Source: Laburnicola sp. R22_1 (taxonomy: Eukaryota; Ascomycota; Dothideomycetes; Pleosporales; Didymosphaeriaceae). Taken from it: a DNA stretch of 64,000 nucleotides. Each line of letters begins with the position of its first letter. Position 1 is the stretch's first letter. The notes below the pieces were generated by a model that saw nothing but the letters and a program-made list of their open reading frames with translations, made no database searches and was not told the DNA's origin. The DNA lies in contig JACONQ010000010.1 in NCBI GenBank assembly GCA_014281115.1, positions 930,001 to 994,000 of the forward strand, written 5' to 3'. The position numbers and the translations under genes were made by a program. Shown piece by piece: positions 11,134 to 23,450 of this stretch.

Positions 11134-13724
11134 ATGCGTCTGCAAGCTCTTGCTCGGGCAACATCGTTTGCCCAGAGCTCCCTGCGGACCTCCGCCCGTA
11201 CCGCCGCTCGCGCCCCTTCACGATGCGCGCTGTCCACTGTGACGGGTTCTCGCACTCGATTCAACTGCGGGACGAAAACAGATGCATGGATACATAGTCA
11301 CAAAACTACTGCGCAAAGAAGATGGCAGTCGGCAGCAGCTGCAGTGTGAGTCTGCCGCGAATCTCAAGCGCGATGGTGGAGTATGAGAGCGATTGAGACT
11401 AATCGACACGCATAGGATGGAGCAAGCATCGGCCGATCCAAGTACCTTATCGCAAGAGAAGATCGTCGAGAACCTAGATCCTGTCGAGGCAGCACGGTTG
11501 TCGAAAGTTAGGAACATTGGCATTGCCGTACGCACCCACCCAGCTATTTGCGTACTCGAGTAGAGTAACGACCTTCAGGTGCAGCACTTACAAAACTGCA
11601 GGCACACATTGACTCCGGCAAAACCACAGCGACCGAGCGCGTTCTCTTCTACACCGGCCGCATAAACAGTATTCACGAGGTGCGTGGCAAGGATGCCGTC
11701 GGCGCAAAGATGGATTCTATGGATCTCGAGCGTGAGAAGGGCATTACTATCCAGTCTGCTGCTACGTTCTGCGACTGGATGAAGAAGGAAGATGGCAAAG
11801 AGGAAAAATATCATATTAACTTGATTGATACGCCTGGCCATATCGATTTCACAATCGAGGTTGAGCGCGCTCTTCGGGTGCTGGATGGTGCGGTCATGAT
11901 TCTCTGCGCTGTCAGTGGTGTCCAGAGTCAAACCATCACGGTCGACAGGCAGATGAGGAGGTACAACATTCCTAGGATATCCTTCGTAAACAAGATGGAC
12001 CGCATGGGTGCCAATCCCTGGAAAGCTGTAGAGCAGATCAATCATAAGCTCCGGATACCTGCTGCGGCAATCCAAGTGCCAATCGGACGGGAGGACCATT
12101 TTCTCGGTGTGGTGGATCTGATCAGGATGAAGGCTATCTACAATGAGGGCACCAAGGGAGAAACCATCGTTGAAAAGGATGAGATCCCCGCGGATCTGGT
12201 GGAGCTCTGTAAAGAAAAGCGGCAGAAGCTGATCGAGACGCTGGCGGATGTGGACGATGAGATCGCGGAGCTCTTCCTCGACGAACAAGAGCCGACCAAA
12301 GAGCAGATCAAGGCCGCCATTCGGAGAGCGACCATCTCCCTGAAATTTACGCCGGTGGTTATGGGCTCTGCCTTGGCGGACAAGTCTGTGCAACCGATGC
12401 TCGACGCCGTTTGCGATTACCTCCCGAACCCTGCCGAAGTTGAGAATATGGCTCTCGATAAGAAGCGGAAGGAGGCCCCCGTGAAGCTGGTGTCTTACAA
12501 CTCCCTACCCTTTGTCGGTTTGGCCTTCAAGCTCGAAGAAAGCAACTTTGGACAGCTCACATATATACGGGTATACCAAGGCACATTAAGAAAGGGGATG
12601 AACGTTTTCAATGCGCGATCAGACAAGAAGGTGAAGATTCCGAGGATCGTGCGCATGCACTCCAACGAGATGGAAGAGGTTCAAGAGATTGGCGCGGGAG
12701 AAATCTGTGCCGTGTTCGGTGTCGACTGCGCCTCCGGAGACACCTTTACTGATGGTTCTCTCGGCTACACCATGGTGAGGAGCCTCGCATTGATTTGATG
12801 CCTTCCTTGCTAATTTTATAGACCTCTATGTTCGTTCCTGAACCCGTCATCTCGCTTTCGATCAAGCCCAAGCACACCAAAGACACCCCTAACTTCAGTA
12901 AAGCTATGAGCCGCTTCACGCGCGAAGATCCAACCTTCCGAGTACACGTTGACCCCGAATCGCAAGAGACCGTGATTTCTGGTATGGGTGAGCTCCACTT
13001 GGACATCTACGTCGAGCGTATGCGGAGAGAATATCGGGTCGAATGCGAAACTGGGCAGCCCCAAGTCGCATACCGCGAAACCATGACGAAGCGCGTCAAC
13101 TTCGACCACACGCTCAAGAAGCAGACCGGTGGATCTGGAGACTATGCTCGTGTCGTCGGGTGGATGGAGCCGAGTGAAAGCCTCAGCGAGAACAAGTTCG
13201 AGCAGCAAATCACCGGTGGCACCATCTCGGAGAAGTTCCTGTACGCTTGTGAAAAGGGATTCCTGGCGTCGACGCTGAAAGGCCCTCTGCTTGGTCATCG
13301 AGTCCTCGGTGCTTCTATGATTATCAACGACGGTGCTACGCACGCTGTCGACTCGTCTGAAATGGCGTTCAAGACGGCGACGCAGCAAGCCTTCCGCAAG
13401 GCTTTCAAGGCCGGTGACCCCCAAGTGCTAGAGCCCCTGATGAAGACTACCATCACGGCGCCGAACGAGTTCCAGGGCGGCGTCGTCGGTCTCCTCAACA
13501 AGCGCAATGCCATCATCAACGACACGGAAATCGGGCCCGAGGACTTCACCGTCTACGCGGATTGCAGCCTGAACAGCATGTTTGGCTTCTCGTCGCAGCT
13601 ACGGGCGGCTACGCAGGGTAAGGGCGAGTTCTCGATGGAGTTTAGCCATTATAGTCCTGCGCCGCCGCAGTTGCAGCGCGAACTTGTGGCCAAGTATGAG
13701 AAAGAGCAGAAGGAGAGGAATTGA
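11134..13724 (+). CDS. MEF1: Mitochondrial elongation factor G
   Basis: Exons 11134-11345, 11416-11527, 11602-12774 and 12822-13724 encode about 799 residues. An alternative start at 11104 adds ten. The N-terminus is Arg/Ser/Ala-rich without acidic residues, a typical mitochondrial import signal. The translational GTPase motifs follow: AHIDSGKTT (P-loop, residue 109 onward), REKGITI, DTPGH near 184 and NKMD near 238. EF-G domains II to V come after, with [12 protein letters not shown] in domain III. The protein drives translocation of mitochondrial ribosomes. A mtEFG1 identity fits better than the recycling paralogue, because the sequence is full length and colinear with EF-G; the paralogue cannot be strictly excluded by eye. 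Introns are 47-74 bases. The gene looks intact. Confidence 0.92.
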
Positions 13725-16700
13725 GGGGTTTGTAATTTTACGGCTTGGGGGATAGGAGAGGGGTTGGAAAAAAAAAAAGGATGGCGAGAGAGGGAGGAAT
13801 TGGGCTTCTTGTCTTAGTACCCGTGATCAGGGGATAGGGATGCATATAGATGGTCGTCTGGGCGAAGGCTTTGGCTATGTATTGGTAAAATAGCTGTCTG
13901 GCTGATTTGTACGTTTTGGATGGATGTGTATGTATACCTGGCATGAGATCAATACAGTCTTCTCTCTGTATGGGGTTTTGCTTTGGTTGTGCGCTATCTT
14001 GTCGTAGAAGTGGGGGACTTTGCTACACCTGCTGCTTTCAAGGCGCCTCTGTTTTTTAAGGGTGCTTGGTTTTTGGAGAAGCTTAATTTTTCAAGCTGCT
14101 TCATTTTTAAAGGTGCTCTATTTTTCAAGCTGCTTTATTTTTAAAGATGGTTTATTTTTAAAGGTGCTTTATTTTTAAAGGTGCTTTATTTCTAAGGGTG
14201 CTCTATGCTCTCTTACAACTGCTTCATTGCACTACTTCGAAGAGCACCACACCACAGAACAAACAAACCACTACTACCCTAGACAAACAAGTTGTCAATA
14301 ATGCACCCAAGAAGACGGACAGTCTAGGTAAGTGTTCCTACCTGCGCATGGAGTCGGATGTGCATCGCCCTTTGATGAGCACAACCAACACACTCTCAAC
14401 CCCCCGTTTCGCCGCCTTGGAGTGAGCCTCCGATGCGAACCACCTTCTCACCTTGCTACCCCGTTGCCGCTCGTAGGTATTGTAACAAACTCTATACATA
14501 TGGCCAAGAGGTGATTGCCCATCGTGAAGTACATCCGAATCTAAGTACGTGCCAAAGAGGTTCGGCACAATCTCCGCCCGCTACCTACGGCGCCGAAGTG
14601 CCAACTGCCTTGTGTTTTGGCACTGTAGACCGCCTCCACAGCAATATCTCTTCTTGCTTGGCCATAAATACAGCATGTTTCGGCCTCTTGGCTGCGGTGC
14701 AGCCAATGCGGGTGATCCGCCCGAGTCCCACACAAGGCCGTCGGGCGATTCTTGCCGGCGCCCAGAGTCTTGGTGGTGTGCTTGGCTATTACAAGACGTG
14801 TGAAGCGCTCTTGGGGCGTGTACGGAGTACTACGGACGGAGCGGATTGTGTCACGGCGGAGAAACGGCGGTGCAGGATTAATGAGCGTGCTATGCTTGGG
14901 TGCTTGGCTGTGTTACAGTGAGGCAACATCAAATTCAGTCAAGTGAGCGTGGCAGAGGGCCGAGTAGAGTACGGAGAGTGAGAAGATTAGAAGCTTTTGG
15001 GTGCCGTTTAACATGCGATGATCGTTGGCGGGGTTAACAGCGGAGACGTGGGACTCCAGGCCGGAAGGATGTTCAGCCCTACAACCACAAAGTCGGTCTC
15101 CGAAGTCGCTCGCGCCTTCGCCTGCATGTTCTCGCCCTCGTCAGGCTGGTGTCGTTAATATGGCCCACGTCGTACGTGCAATATTCATATAGTAGTAGTC
15201 TGCGTAGTTGAGCCGGGGAGAACGTACTGTTGTGTTTCCTGCGGGTACTGATAGAGATGCTGTATGTATCGGCTTCGCATCGCGGCATCATGTGGTACCC
15301 AGCGCGCCCAGAGAAAGCAAGCATACTGCCAAATGCAGGCTACGGGATAGCTCGGGACGCGCCCCACGCCGCGTTCGCGTTGCCAACTTGCAAGTGTCGA
15401 ATGCCAACACTCGTGAAAGCTCGTTCGACGTCATTAGATGACCAGGGATAGCAGGAAAACACCAGCCTTGCAACGGCTAGTCCTTGTTCTTCCATTAACC
15501 TGCTTCGCCACGCAGAGGTTGGGGCAATATCATGCGATGCTGGACCGAATAATGCCCTGTCGACACTGCAGTGCACGATAAGCTGTCACGAGAGGAAAAG
15601 TTCCCCGCACCCAGGGCTGGGGTCGAGCCGGCAGTAGCGCTTCACGAGTATTGGAGCGGCAAGGATACGGGCGCTCAGCGAACGACAGGCGCGGGACAAT
15701 GTATCCCGGCCACTCTGGGCGTGGCTGCGAGGATGCACACGAGAGGGTGGGGGTGGTATTACTGAAGATCTTCGTCGTGTTAAGATTCTAACCATACAGT
15801 AGTCCAAGGTGGCTTGCGATGAAGACGGCGTCACGCCTGAAGCGCTCGTTCAGCTATGATGAGCTGTCAGATGACAAGGTCCGCTCTTGGAGAAGCGGCT
15901 TGCTAGAAGGCCTGCTAGAAGGCAGCGCGACGGAGGTAAGACAAGCGGTGAAGAGTCAGTCAAAGACCAGACAAAGGGGCGTTTAATGAGACAGCAGACT
16001 CGTTGGAGGCATGTTTGAACCAAGCGGAGAGGTGAGACTGCTGGCGAGCACTGTGCGGGTGCTGGCAGCAGTGCGTAGGTACCTACTGTGGGCAGGTAGA
16101 CGGTAGGAGGTACGCGATGCATGTGCATGTGCGTGTGCATGAGACTGCAGGTGAGCTTCGGCGGGAGGGCCAAAAGGGAGACGGCGGCGCTCGCTAGCGG
16201 CTCGGCAGGCGTCGTGCAGCGGAAGGCACGATGTCGCATGGTTGGCGGGAAGGCACCGTGGCTGTCTATCAGCGTCTATGAGGGTCCGGTGGCCCTGGCG
16301 TCCATGATTGCGCAACATTTGAAATTTTGAATGTTGGATCTTGGAAGCCGGTTTTTCTTGACCGGGACCGGCAGTGGCGCCTGTTATTTACGGCCCCATC
16401 CGGCATCGCGCCGTGCTGACAAAGCCCAGCAGGTGCATCCAAGTGAAGTGACATGGCCGGACCATGACAATTGATTGACGAGCATTGAGCGCTGAGCAAG
16501 GCGGCCGTCAGCCGCTGTGTCTCGACGAACAAACGCCGGGCCGCGCAGAAGAGTCGCCTGCGGTACGTGAAGGTGACGATTACACCGGTATGGGCGCTCG
16601 GCACACTGCATGGCGCCGATAAATTACCGCTCGATTGTTTGGCGCGCTCAAAGCCTGCCCGCCGTCGCCGCGCTTCCCAACGCTCCCTTCATCAACCCGC

Positions 16701-17274
16701 ACACTCCCCTTCCGCCGTGCCTGCTTTCCACCTTTCACCCGCCTCGCCGCAGTTCCCCGGAACATCGTTGTGCGCGAGGTCCAACAACACTCTGCCACGA
16801 CAACCCATCTTTGGGTCAGCACTCCCCACCATCGGACTTGTTTCACAGCCATCGTGCGGCGTCGCCACTTCGGTCGTAGTCCGGCTGCGGATCCACACTT
16901 TTCACCCACCAGGTATTCCCTACACCCTCCAACGGCGCCTCTTGACGATGTTGACATACGCAGTCCTTCCCTCCAATTTGTTCAAGGACGACGCTTCATC
17001 TTCACCATGTTGATTTCCTTATCATAGCATTACGTCCTTCGGGGCCTTTCTTGCTCTGCATACGCAGCATCCACACAACTCCAATAACAACGCGCTATCC
17101 CGCCTCGACTACGATCCTGATCTTCATACCGAGTACCCTGGGTGGTCCCACTGTTATTTCTTAACCGATTGCAACCTGTGTGAATCACAAACGCCATTGT
17201 CAAGACACCGACCCGAGCATCCTTTTCATATCATTGACTCTCCATCACGCCAAACACCCTTTCAGAGCTTCGCA
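13725..17274. other. Gene-poor stretch of 3.5 kb
   Basis: Holds the 3' end of the mtEF-G gene, a T-rich degenerate tandem repeat (14040-14206) and about 2.9 kb with no convincing gene. Open frames such as 14433-14921 and 15850-16239 lack domains and overlap others on both strands. The last 600 bases before 17275 are rich in pyrimidines and short CCC/TCC runs, as in a long leader of the next gene. Confidence 0.5.
14040..14206 (+). repeat. T-rich degenerate tandem repeat
   Basis: About nine imperfect copies of a 17-18 base unit close to ggtgctttatttttaaa, cleanest near 14156-14206. It lies about 320 bases after the mtEF-G stop. The unit includes TTTATTTTTAAA, which may only reflect slippage in an AT-rich 3' flank. 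Confidence 0.75.
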
Positions 17275-19620
17275 ATGCCACAGAAGGAGCTCGGAAGCGA
17301 CAGCGCGCACCCCAATCGCACCAGCTACAACCTTCTCCCAAACGCCGCCCCCGAGATGTCCGAAGACGACGTGTTGGCCGACGTGGACGAGCCTCCCGAC
17401 TTACAACGTACCCCGCGGCCCTCTGTTCTTAAGCTCCACGAATCTTTCAAGAGCTCCTTCATGAAACACACACCTCGCTGTGAACGAAAGCAGTCCCTGC
17501 TATCAACTGCGTTACATTCGAACAACACTTCACCCGTGGAGGAATACCCGTACTCCGACCAAGTGCGTCGCGGCATGTCTTGTACGTCAACATGGAGCAA
17601 CAACAGTGCTTCGACAGCCGAGTTGACGAGCGACGGCGGCATCACCAGTCCTGGCACGCGTACCAGCACCCCGAGTCCGCCGCCCCCTGCTTTCTCGTCC
17701 CACAACCTGCTACCAATTTCCAACAAGCCGTTGGAGCAGCCTTTTTCCATCGTGCGACATGACGATGAGAATACCAGTCACTTCCAGAAACTCCCTCCCG
17801 CCCCCTCGTCAGGGGAGCACAAGGTGGAAGCTGGTCTTGGCCGCAAACGATGTATTACCTTTGCATGTGGTGGTAAAAATGAACCGAAGTCTGAACCTGA
17901 ACCCGCAAAGACTATACCCGGACCACAACAGCAGACTACTGAGCCACCGAAGCGTGCCTGTACCATCAAGTTTGCGTGTCCTACCAAGATCTCGACAGAT
18001 GCTCCCGCCAAGGCCCAGAAGCTGCGTGTCACCCGCGCCGCTAGTCCCGCTCCTCCACCACGACCACGTACCAATCCCAAGCCAACGCCCCTACCACATC
18101 GTGGGTCTGACTCGACGGTCCGAAACCCCTCGCCTGTATCGGTACGGAAAACTCGTACGGCCGATCGGTCTCGCCGCCTCAGCAGCAATTCTGACCTCGC
18201 ACGCACCGAAGCGTTCCGGTTTCACGAGTTTGCTAGCTCCGAGGAAGAGGTGGATGAGTGGACCCAGGAATCTACTTGCCATCGACGTCCTCTAACTATC
18301 AAGGATACGCTTATCATTGAAAATAACCTTCGTCAGCTAGGCGAAGAAGCGGAAGAGGAGGCCCTAGATGACGAGGACGAGGAAGACAACCTTGAGGATG
18401 ACGAGGACGAGCTTGACGACGAGGAAGATAAGGACATCGACGATCTGGATGAAGATGAAGATGAACAAGACAGCGATGCGCATGATATCTCCTCCGACGA
18501 GGGATTTCAGACGGACAATGAAGAAGGCTTCGCCGTATCGGACGATGAGAGCGACGTGGGTTCAGATTACAATTGGTGGACCCCTGGACGCTCCACGGCG
18601 GCAACCTCCATCGAGCATCTGGACCTCATCCGACATTCTTCCGGTCCCCGCAGCGCTTCTGCTTCGTCTGTTGGGTCTGTAGAGAGCCACCATCGCTACA
18701 TGCCAGAGAAGGCTATCAAGCGACGGAAATCACAACCTGTCTGCATTCGCGTCCCTAGTCCGGAGCTCCCAGATAGCACGGACTTTGTTTGTGGAACATT
18801 GGACGAAGACCGCCCGCTTGAGGAAGCTTATATGTCGGTTCTGGAACGCCGACGTCAGGCAAAGCACAAAAAGACCCCTCAAGATGTCGATCCCACGTTT
18901 CCGACATCTGATCCCGAGATGGACGAGGAGGATGAGGACGACGAGCCTGATCATCTAGCATCCGAAAGTGACCAGCATGTTATGGTACACGGCCAAATGG
19001 ATGCCTTTGACGGTGACTTACGTGGTCGTCGCAAGAGTATCCCGGCCAAGCGGTCCCCAGCTCAGTCACCCAAACGTCTCCGGTCACCTCCACCCACAAA
19101 GCGCGCCGTTCATAGGTCATCCCCTCCGCGCAAACTTTTTGGACAGTCGCCCAAACGGATACGCTCACCTGCTCCCGTTCGTCTTCGGTCCCCTTCACCC
19201 ACACGACGTGGATCGTCGTATCTTATCGAACCCAAGCGCACCGGCCTGTCGATCCAGTTTGCAGGCTTGGCAGAACGCTCTGCTCCCATGACTACATCCT
19301 CTCTGCCTAGAACATCTGCCACTCATGTGCCGCCAGAGCTCAACTATGACGATGAAGATACCCCCAACGAGTTCCCTGTTCGCCGTGCCATTGACATCAA
19401 GGTCGGCCTGGAGAAGAAGCGCCAGCGGCGCAAAGAGCAGCTTTACAAAAAGCATCAAAAGAAGAACGCCAAAGACAAGCGTCCCGCCCCCGGAAAGGGC
19501 TGCGAGCGGATGCGTGAAGTTGGTTTGGGACTGGCGGCGCACAAGGGCAAGGCCACCGGGTTTGCTGCCCACATGACGCCTACCCCCGACCAGAAGGATA
19601 TGCATGTGTTGTCCGTCTGA
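17275..19620 (+). CDS. Large acidic disordered protein, DUF2457-like
   Basis: A single open exon. From the ATG at 17275 (MPQKELGSD) it gives 781 residues; the frame is open further up to 17197, but that part looks like leader. Conserved-looking islands are RKRCITFACGGK and CTIKFACP in the first third. A highly acidic block follows (about residues 360-450, mostly Asp and Glu), ending in YNWWTPGRS. Then come Ser-Pro-Arg repeats of the type SPKRLRSPPP, and a basic C-terminal helix (EKKRQRRKEQLYKKHQKK). From memory this resembles ascomycete DUF2457 proteins, whose function is unknown. The SP/RS repeats and basic runs suggest a nuclear protein, which is inference. Confidence 0.75.
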   Translation: MPQKELGSDSAHPNRTSYNLLPNAAPEMSEDDVLADVDEPPDLQRTPRPSVLKLHESFKSSFMKHTPRCERKQSLLSTALHSNNTSPVEEYPYSDQVRRGMSCTSTWSNNSASTAELTSDGGITSPGTRTSTPSPPPPAFSSHNLLPISNKPLEQPFSIVRHDDENTSHFQKLPPAPSSGEHKVEAGLGRKRCITFACGGKNEPKSEPEPAKTIPGPQQQTTEPPKRACTIKFACPTKISTDAPAKAQKLRVTRAASPAPPPRPRTNPKPTPLPHRGSDSTVRNPSPVSVRKTRTADRSRRLSSNSDLARTEAFRFHEFASSEEEVDEWTQESTCHRRPLTIKDTLIIENNLRQLGEEAEEEALDDEDEEDNLEDDEDELDDEEDKDIDDLDEDEDEQDSDAHDISSDEGFQTDNEEGFAVSDDESDVGSDYNWWTPGRSTAATSIEHLDLIRHSSGPRSASASSVGSVESHHRYMPEKAIKRRKSQPVCIRVPSPELPDSTDFVCGTLDEDRPLEEAYMSVLERRRQAKHKKTPQDVDPTFPTSDPEMDEEDEDDEPDHLASESDQHVMVHGQMDAFDGDLRGRRKSIPAKRSPAQSPKRLRSPPPTKRAVHRSSPPRKLFGQSPKRIRSPAPVRLRSPSPTRRGSSYLIEPKRTGLSIQFAGLAERSAPMTTSSLPRTSATHVPPELNYDDEDTPNEFPVRRAIDIKVGLEKKRQRRKEQLYKKHQKKNAKDKRPAPGKGCERMREVGLGLAAHKGKATGFAAHMTPTPDQKDMHVLSV

Positions 19621-20525
19621 GTGACGGCGTTGTTGAAGCCTAGCGCCGCTGACCGTGGGTCGGCACCCTTCACAAGTTCATCTTCATCATTGTTATGGAG
19701 AGACTTGTTGGTCGCTAGCTTCTTTGTGTAGAGGAGGTCAGGTCCCGCATGGTACCGGCCCTGCCTATTCGTTTCTGTTCTTTTTTCTTCCCAATACCAC
19801 ATTTTTCCGTTTAGCGGCTTCTCATGTACATAGCCTATCTTTTTATTTCCAATTATACATTTTCTGCATTACCAATCTCCCCCCCCTTTCCCCGACTGTG
19901 TATAGCCTTTCTCTTCGGTACCTACTCGACATATTATTCTTCGTTGGCTTTTAGTATCTGAGTTGCGGATTTTTTATCTAGCGGATCCATACAGCGAGCG
20001 GCATTTTGACTTCGGTTTTCCTTGTATGTCCTCGGCGCTGGTGGCTTGGGTTGCCGCACGATTTTTTCAAGATTTTTTATAGCATTTGGCATGGTATAGG
20101 GGCGCGTTGGCAGAGTTGGTTGCCTGCCTGGGTCTGGAGTTGGAGTTGGCGTCTGATAAGGTGCTGGCTTTGTAGTCTTTCCTTTGCGAAAGTGTTGCTT
20201 GGACATAAGTGCGTGCATTCGTAGCTAGCTAGCGGAGCGGAGTGGTAGGGACGAAGGATGTATGAATGAATGATAGCATAGCATAGCACAGCACAGCATA
20301 GCATAGCATGCCAGCTACTCACTTATCATACAGCATTATTAGAACCATACCTACGCTAACATATACGCCGCATACGCCGCATCAGCGCCCATAGCCCAAC
20401 ACCAGAGCCTCCAAAGGCAAAGCCACAGCGTGTCCCACGCAAGCAAAAGAGGGTATACGCAATGTCTAAATCTTGCCAAAACACACATTCTGCCAACCAT
20501 GCCAACCCCGATCATCTTCTCTTGA
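19621..20525. other. Convergent intergenic region with a microsatellite
   Basis: About 0.9 kb between converging genes. It is T-rich in its first half (19780-19960) and contains an (agcat)n-type repeat at 20273-20308. No gene seen. Confidence 0.5.
20273..20308 (+). repeat. agcat/agcac microsatellite
   Basis: Seven pentamers of agcat or agcac in a row. A simple slippage repeat in an intergenic region. Confidence 0.85.
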
Positions 20526-23186
20526 CTAGAACCACCTCCTCTTTTCCAACTTCTGCCAGAACCTCCCCTTCTCCATCTCTTCCCTGGGCCCGATAAACTC
20601 CAGCGGACGGCCCCCTTTCCCAAGGCGGATATCCAAATCGAAAATGTCGTTTGCAGACCTCCCCTCGTCTCGGCTTCCTAGACAGAATGAAGCTCGGACT
20701 CGTACACCGCCAGGCCTAGCCAACGCTGCCTCGGATAGACAAGGACCGATGTTCTCGCCGACACTCCAAGCTAGCGCGGCTGGTGAGTACTTCGTCTTGA
20801 GCTCAACACCCCAGCGGTTGAAATTTTGCGGTCTCTCCTGAGAACGGTGCGGGTATGGGGGCATCATTGCGGGATCGACGGGTGGAGTGATGCAGGGTGA
20901 CACAGGCGGAGTGACCACAACCACCGCCGTGGAGTTTGGTGAGCGGGTATCCATCCACGATTTAATAATGTCAACGTCGCGATACCGGTCTCCCCACCAG
21001 GTGAGGAGCCAGAAGGAGACGACGAGCTGGCGTAAATTGTGGAAGTGTCGTAGAGGGTAGAGCAAGGGCATCGTGATGGGAGTCAACGATGAGAGAATGG
21101 GGCTACCGTTGTAACCGCACAACTTGAGCTCTTCGATGGTTGAGGCATGGTGAAGGGCGATGGTCTGCAGGAACGGTACTTCGGCGCGCCAGCCGTAATA
21201 CGGCTCGAACGTGAAATTGGAGGCGGGTTGCGTATTGCGCTTGTACGAAGACAATATTCCCTGGATGTCCTCTTCTTCAAGTTGAAAAGTAGCATCCGAT
21301 CCATGGTTTGCATCCTTTTTGGTCAATTCCGCACCACGCGCACCCCACGTGTTACCTATTGGGAAATTAACGCCTATGAGTACCAGCTTCTTCAACGGCG
21401 AATAGTGCAACGCACGCACGAGCTCTCGCTTCTCGTCTCGCGGAATGCCACCTTCAAGTTTGAGCTGCTCGACCTTACACATGTGAGGGGCAAACTCGCT
21501 TATGAAGCGACGACGACGGATACGCTCTTGTTGTTCCTGGGGCTCTCGCCCTTCGTCCGTATTCTTCTCCCCATTGGCAGAATAGAAACAATCGAGTCGG
21601 AGATCGACGAGAACATTGCCAAGATGTGCCACGACACCTCTCGCTCGCATTTGGCACTCGGTGCTCTGCTTCACATGCGAATAAAACCTGTCCAGTGGCC
21701 ATGCAAGACATTTGATTTTCGGGTGAGCCTCCATGAACTCCAGAAACATGTCTTCCAGAAGATACACGTCGGCAGGCAGTCCGGTCTCCGGTACGACTGC
21801 ATTTCGAACCTGGAACGCCCTAAGGTGTGGAAATCTCAGCTGAGAGAGGTATTGCAGGTCCCTAGTTGCTGGAGCATTTGCATAAGAATCTCGCTGACGC
21901 CAAAGCACCCAGTCCAAGTTCAAGCTTGTTAGTGTTGACCTAGATTTCTCGATAATTGTCATCATGGGGTTTGGTGGCCACATCTTCAGAGTCGGGTAAG
22001 GCAGTTGGTTTAGATCCACGAGTTGCTGGATCTCCGGAACTTGATTCCAGATGGACGTGTCGAACTCGTCCGCTTTCGCTTTGAGCTCTGCGGGCGACGG
22101 TAGATCTATGCCTGGCCGGGAAATCTGCGGGGAAAGCTCTACGGTAGAGTAGAGAAACCCTCCAGCAGCATCGTGCCTAAGGTTCATGTGCGTCAGCGAG
22201 TGTCTCTTATGCTTTGTGCGTCGTAGGGTTACCGACATGGCCTTGTACCTGCCCCCACGAGATAATCTGTAGTCGAATTCCTGCATCCTGCTCCGTTCTT
22301 GCGTATCGGAGGACTCGACACGCAGGCGACGGATACGTAGCGATTCGAGGCCAGTTGCATAATCGGAAGCGAAGAGGTCGGTGGTATAGTTCGTTCCGAA
22401 GCCGGACAGGCAACAACTTTCTAACCACAGCTTGCGCAGGGGGACGCGCTGTGGCCGCCTGCAATCCAAGAATGCTGCCAGCAGTATCCGCGTCAGGTTG
22501 TAATGGCCGTATATGATTCGCAGTGTATGTACATTCACCAGATTTCGGATTGCCAACCAGAGCAGCGTGTGGGTTCGGTCATCCTGGGACAAGTGAGGGG
22601 CATTGAAGTACATGTGCGGAAGCTCGGAGAATATGTTCGGCGTGGGAAGGTGGCATCTGTGGGTTAGAACTTGGACTTTGGCAGCAATCGCAGGGTTCCT
22701 GGGTCCATGTTAGCACCCAAGCCGAACGGCAGCTCAGAGAAGGGGCCTCTACGTCGCTAGGATGTACAGCTTCTGTATGATGTGTGTGTCGTCGTGCTAA
22801 ACATGGGCGTGTTGTTAGCGCAAGCGTTGCAGGCATTGTGTGAGCAAGGCTCTCACCTCGTCACGCTGCCCGCGGCCGCCATCGCCATAGGTATTGGCGG
22901 TGTCATGGTTGACATGGAGCGTCCACTGGTCCATAAGATTGACATGCTGCCAGAGGAATTCGGTGGCATGGCGGTGGAAGCATTTGGACACGAGGGCGGC
23001 TTCCTTGAGGGCGCTGGTGGGCAGCGAGCTGAAGATGAGCTGCAGCAGTTCGTTTGGGAGACTCTCAATCTGGGCGACCGGCCAGTCAGGATATACGCGC
23101 CGGAGCCTTGCGACGCGGCGGGGACGTACTGATGAATGCGGCTCGTCGGCAGGCAGGCTAGCGACGCCCCAGCCCGAATTCGACAT
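20526..23186 (-). CDS. F-box protein with a long LRR-like C-terminus
   Basis: Minus-strand exons 23186-22857, 22796-22753 and 22698-20526 join in phase to about 848 residues. The start used is MSNSGWGV at 23186; the frame is open 52 codons further up. An F-box is plain at about residues 40-85 (IESLPNELLQLIFSSL, ALVSKCFHRHA). F-boxes bind Skp1 in SCF ubiquitin ligases, and the remainder selects the substrate. The rest has Leu-rich segments at irregular spacing (LRKLWLESCCL, VEQLKLEGG, EELKLCGYNG), like degenerate leucine-rich repeats. The 44-base middle exon is supported by the smooth join ILAT into NPAIAAKVQVL. A second F-box gene follows upstream on the same strand. Confidence 0.8.
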
Positions 23187-23450
23187 GTCGCGCGTCCGGT
23201 ACAGGGTGGGCAGGCAGTCAACCAAGCAAGAATTAAGAGCGAGCGGGTGGTGTGAGTCTGGGTGCGCTGTAGATAAATGCGATGCCATCGAGTTCCCCGG
23301 GCACGGACCATCTCGCCCCGCCGATCGTCTCACCCCCAGCATGGCAACTTCCGAAAGGACCGCTCCAGTGCTTCACCACGAACCCCTGGCGCAGCGACGA
23401 TATTCACGCCCTGTGCGCATATTTCCAGTAACCAAGGATGCCATGCCCAA

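Noticed and set aside
14433..14921. 162-codon open frame on the plus strand
   Set aside because: No domain, no signal peptide, no splice pattern, and overlapping open frames on both strands in a GC-balanced gene-poor stretch.
15571..15765. RAGVEP-like peptide that often marks the antisense of a tRNA gene
   Set aside because: I looked for a cloverleaf with a GGTTCGAnnCC box here and on the opposite strand and found none.
16567..17027. Overlapping plus-strand frames before the DUF2457-like gene
   Set aside because: Pro/His/Ser-rich low-complexity frames in several phases, as expected from a pyrimidine-rich leader; no start or splice support.
20273..20308. Short regular repeat considered as a CRISPR-like array
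   Set aside because: Pentamer microsatellite without spacers, in a eukaryotic genome.
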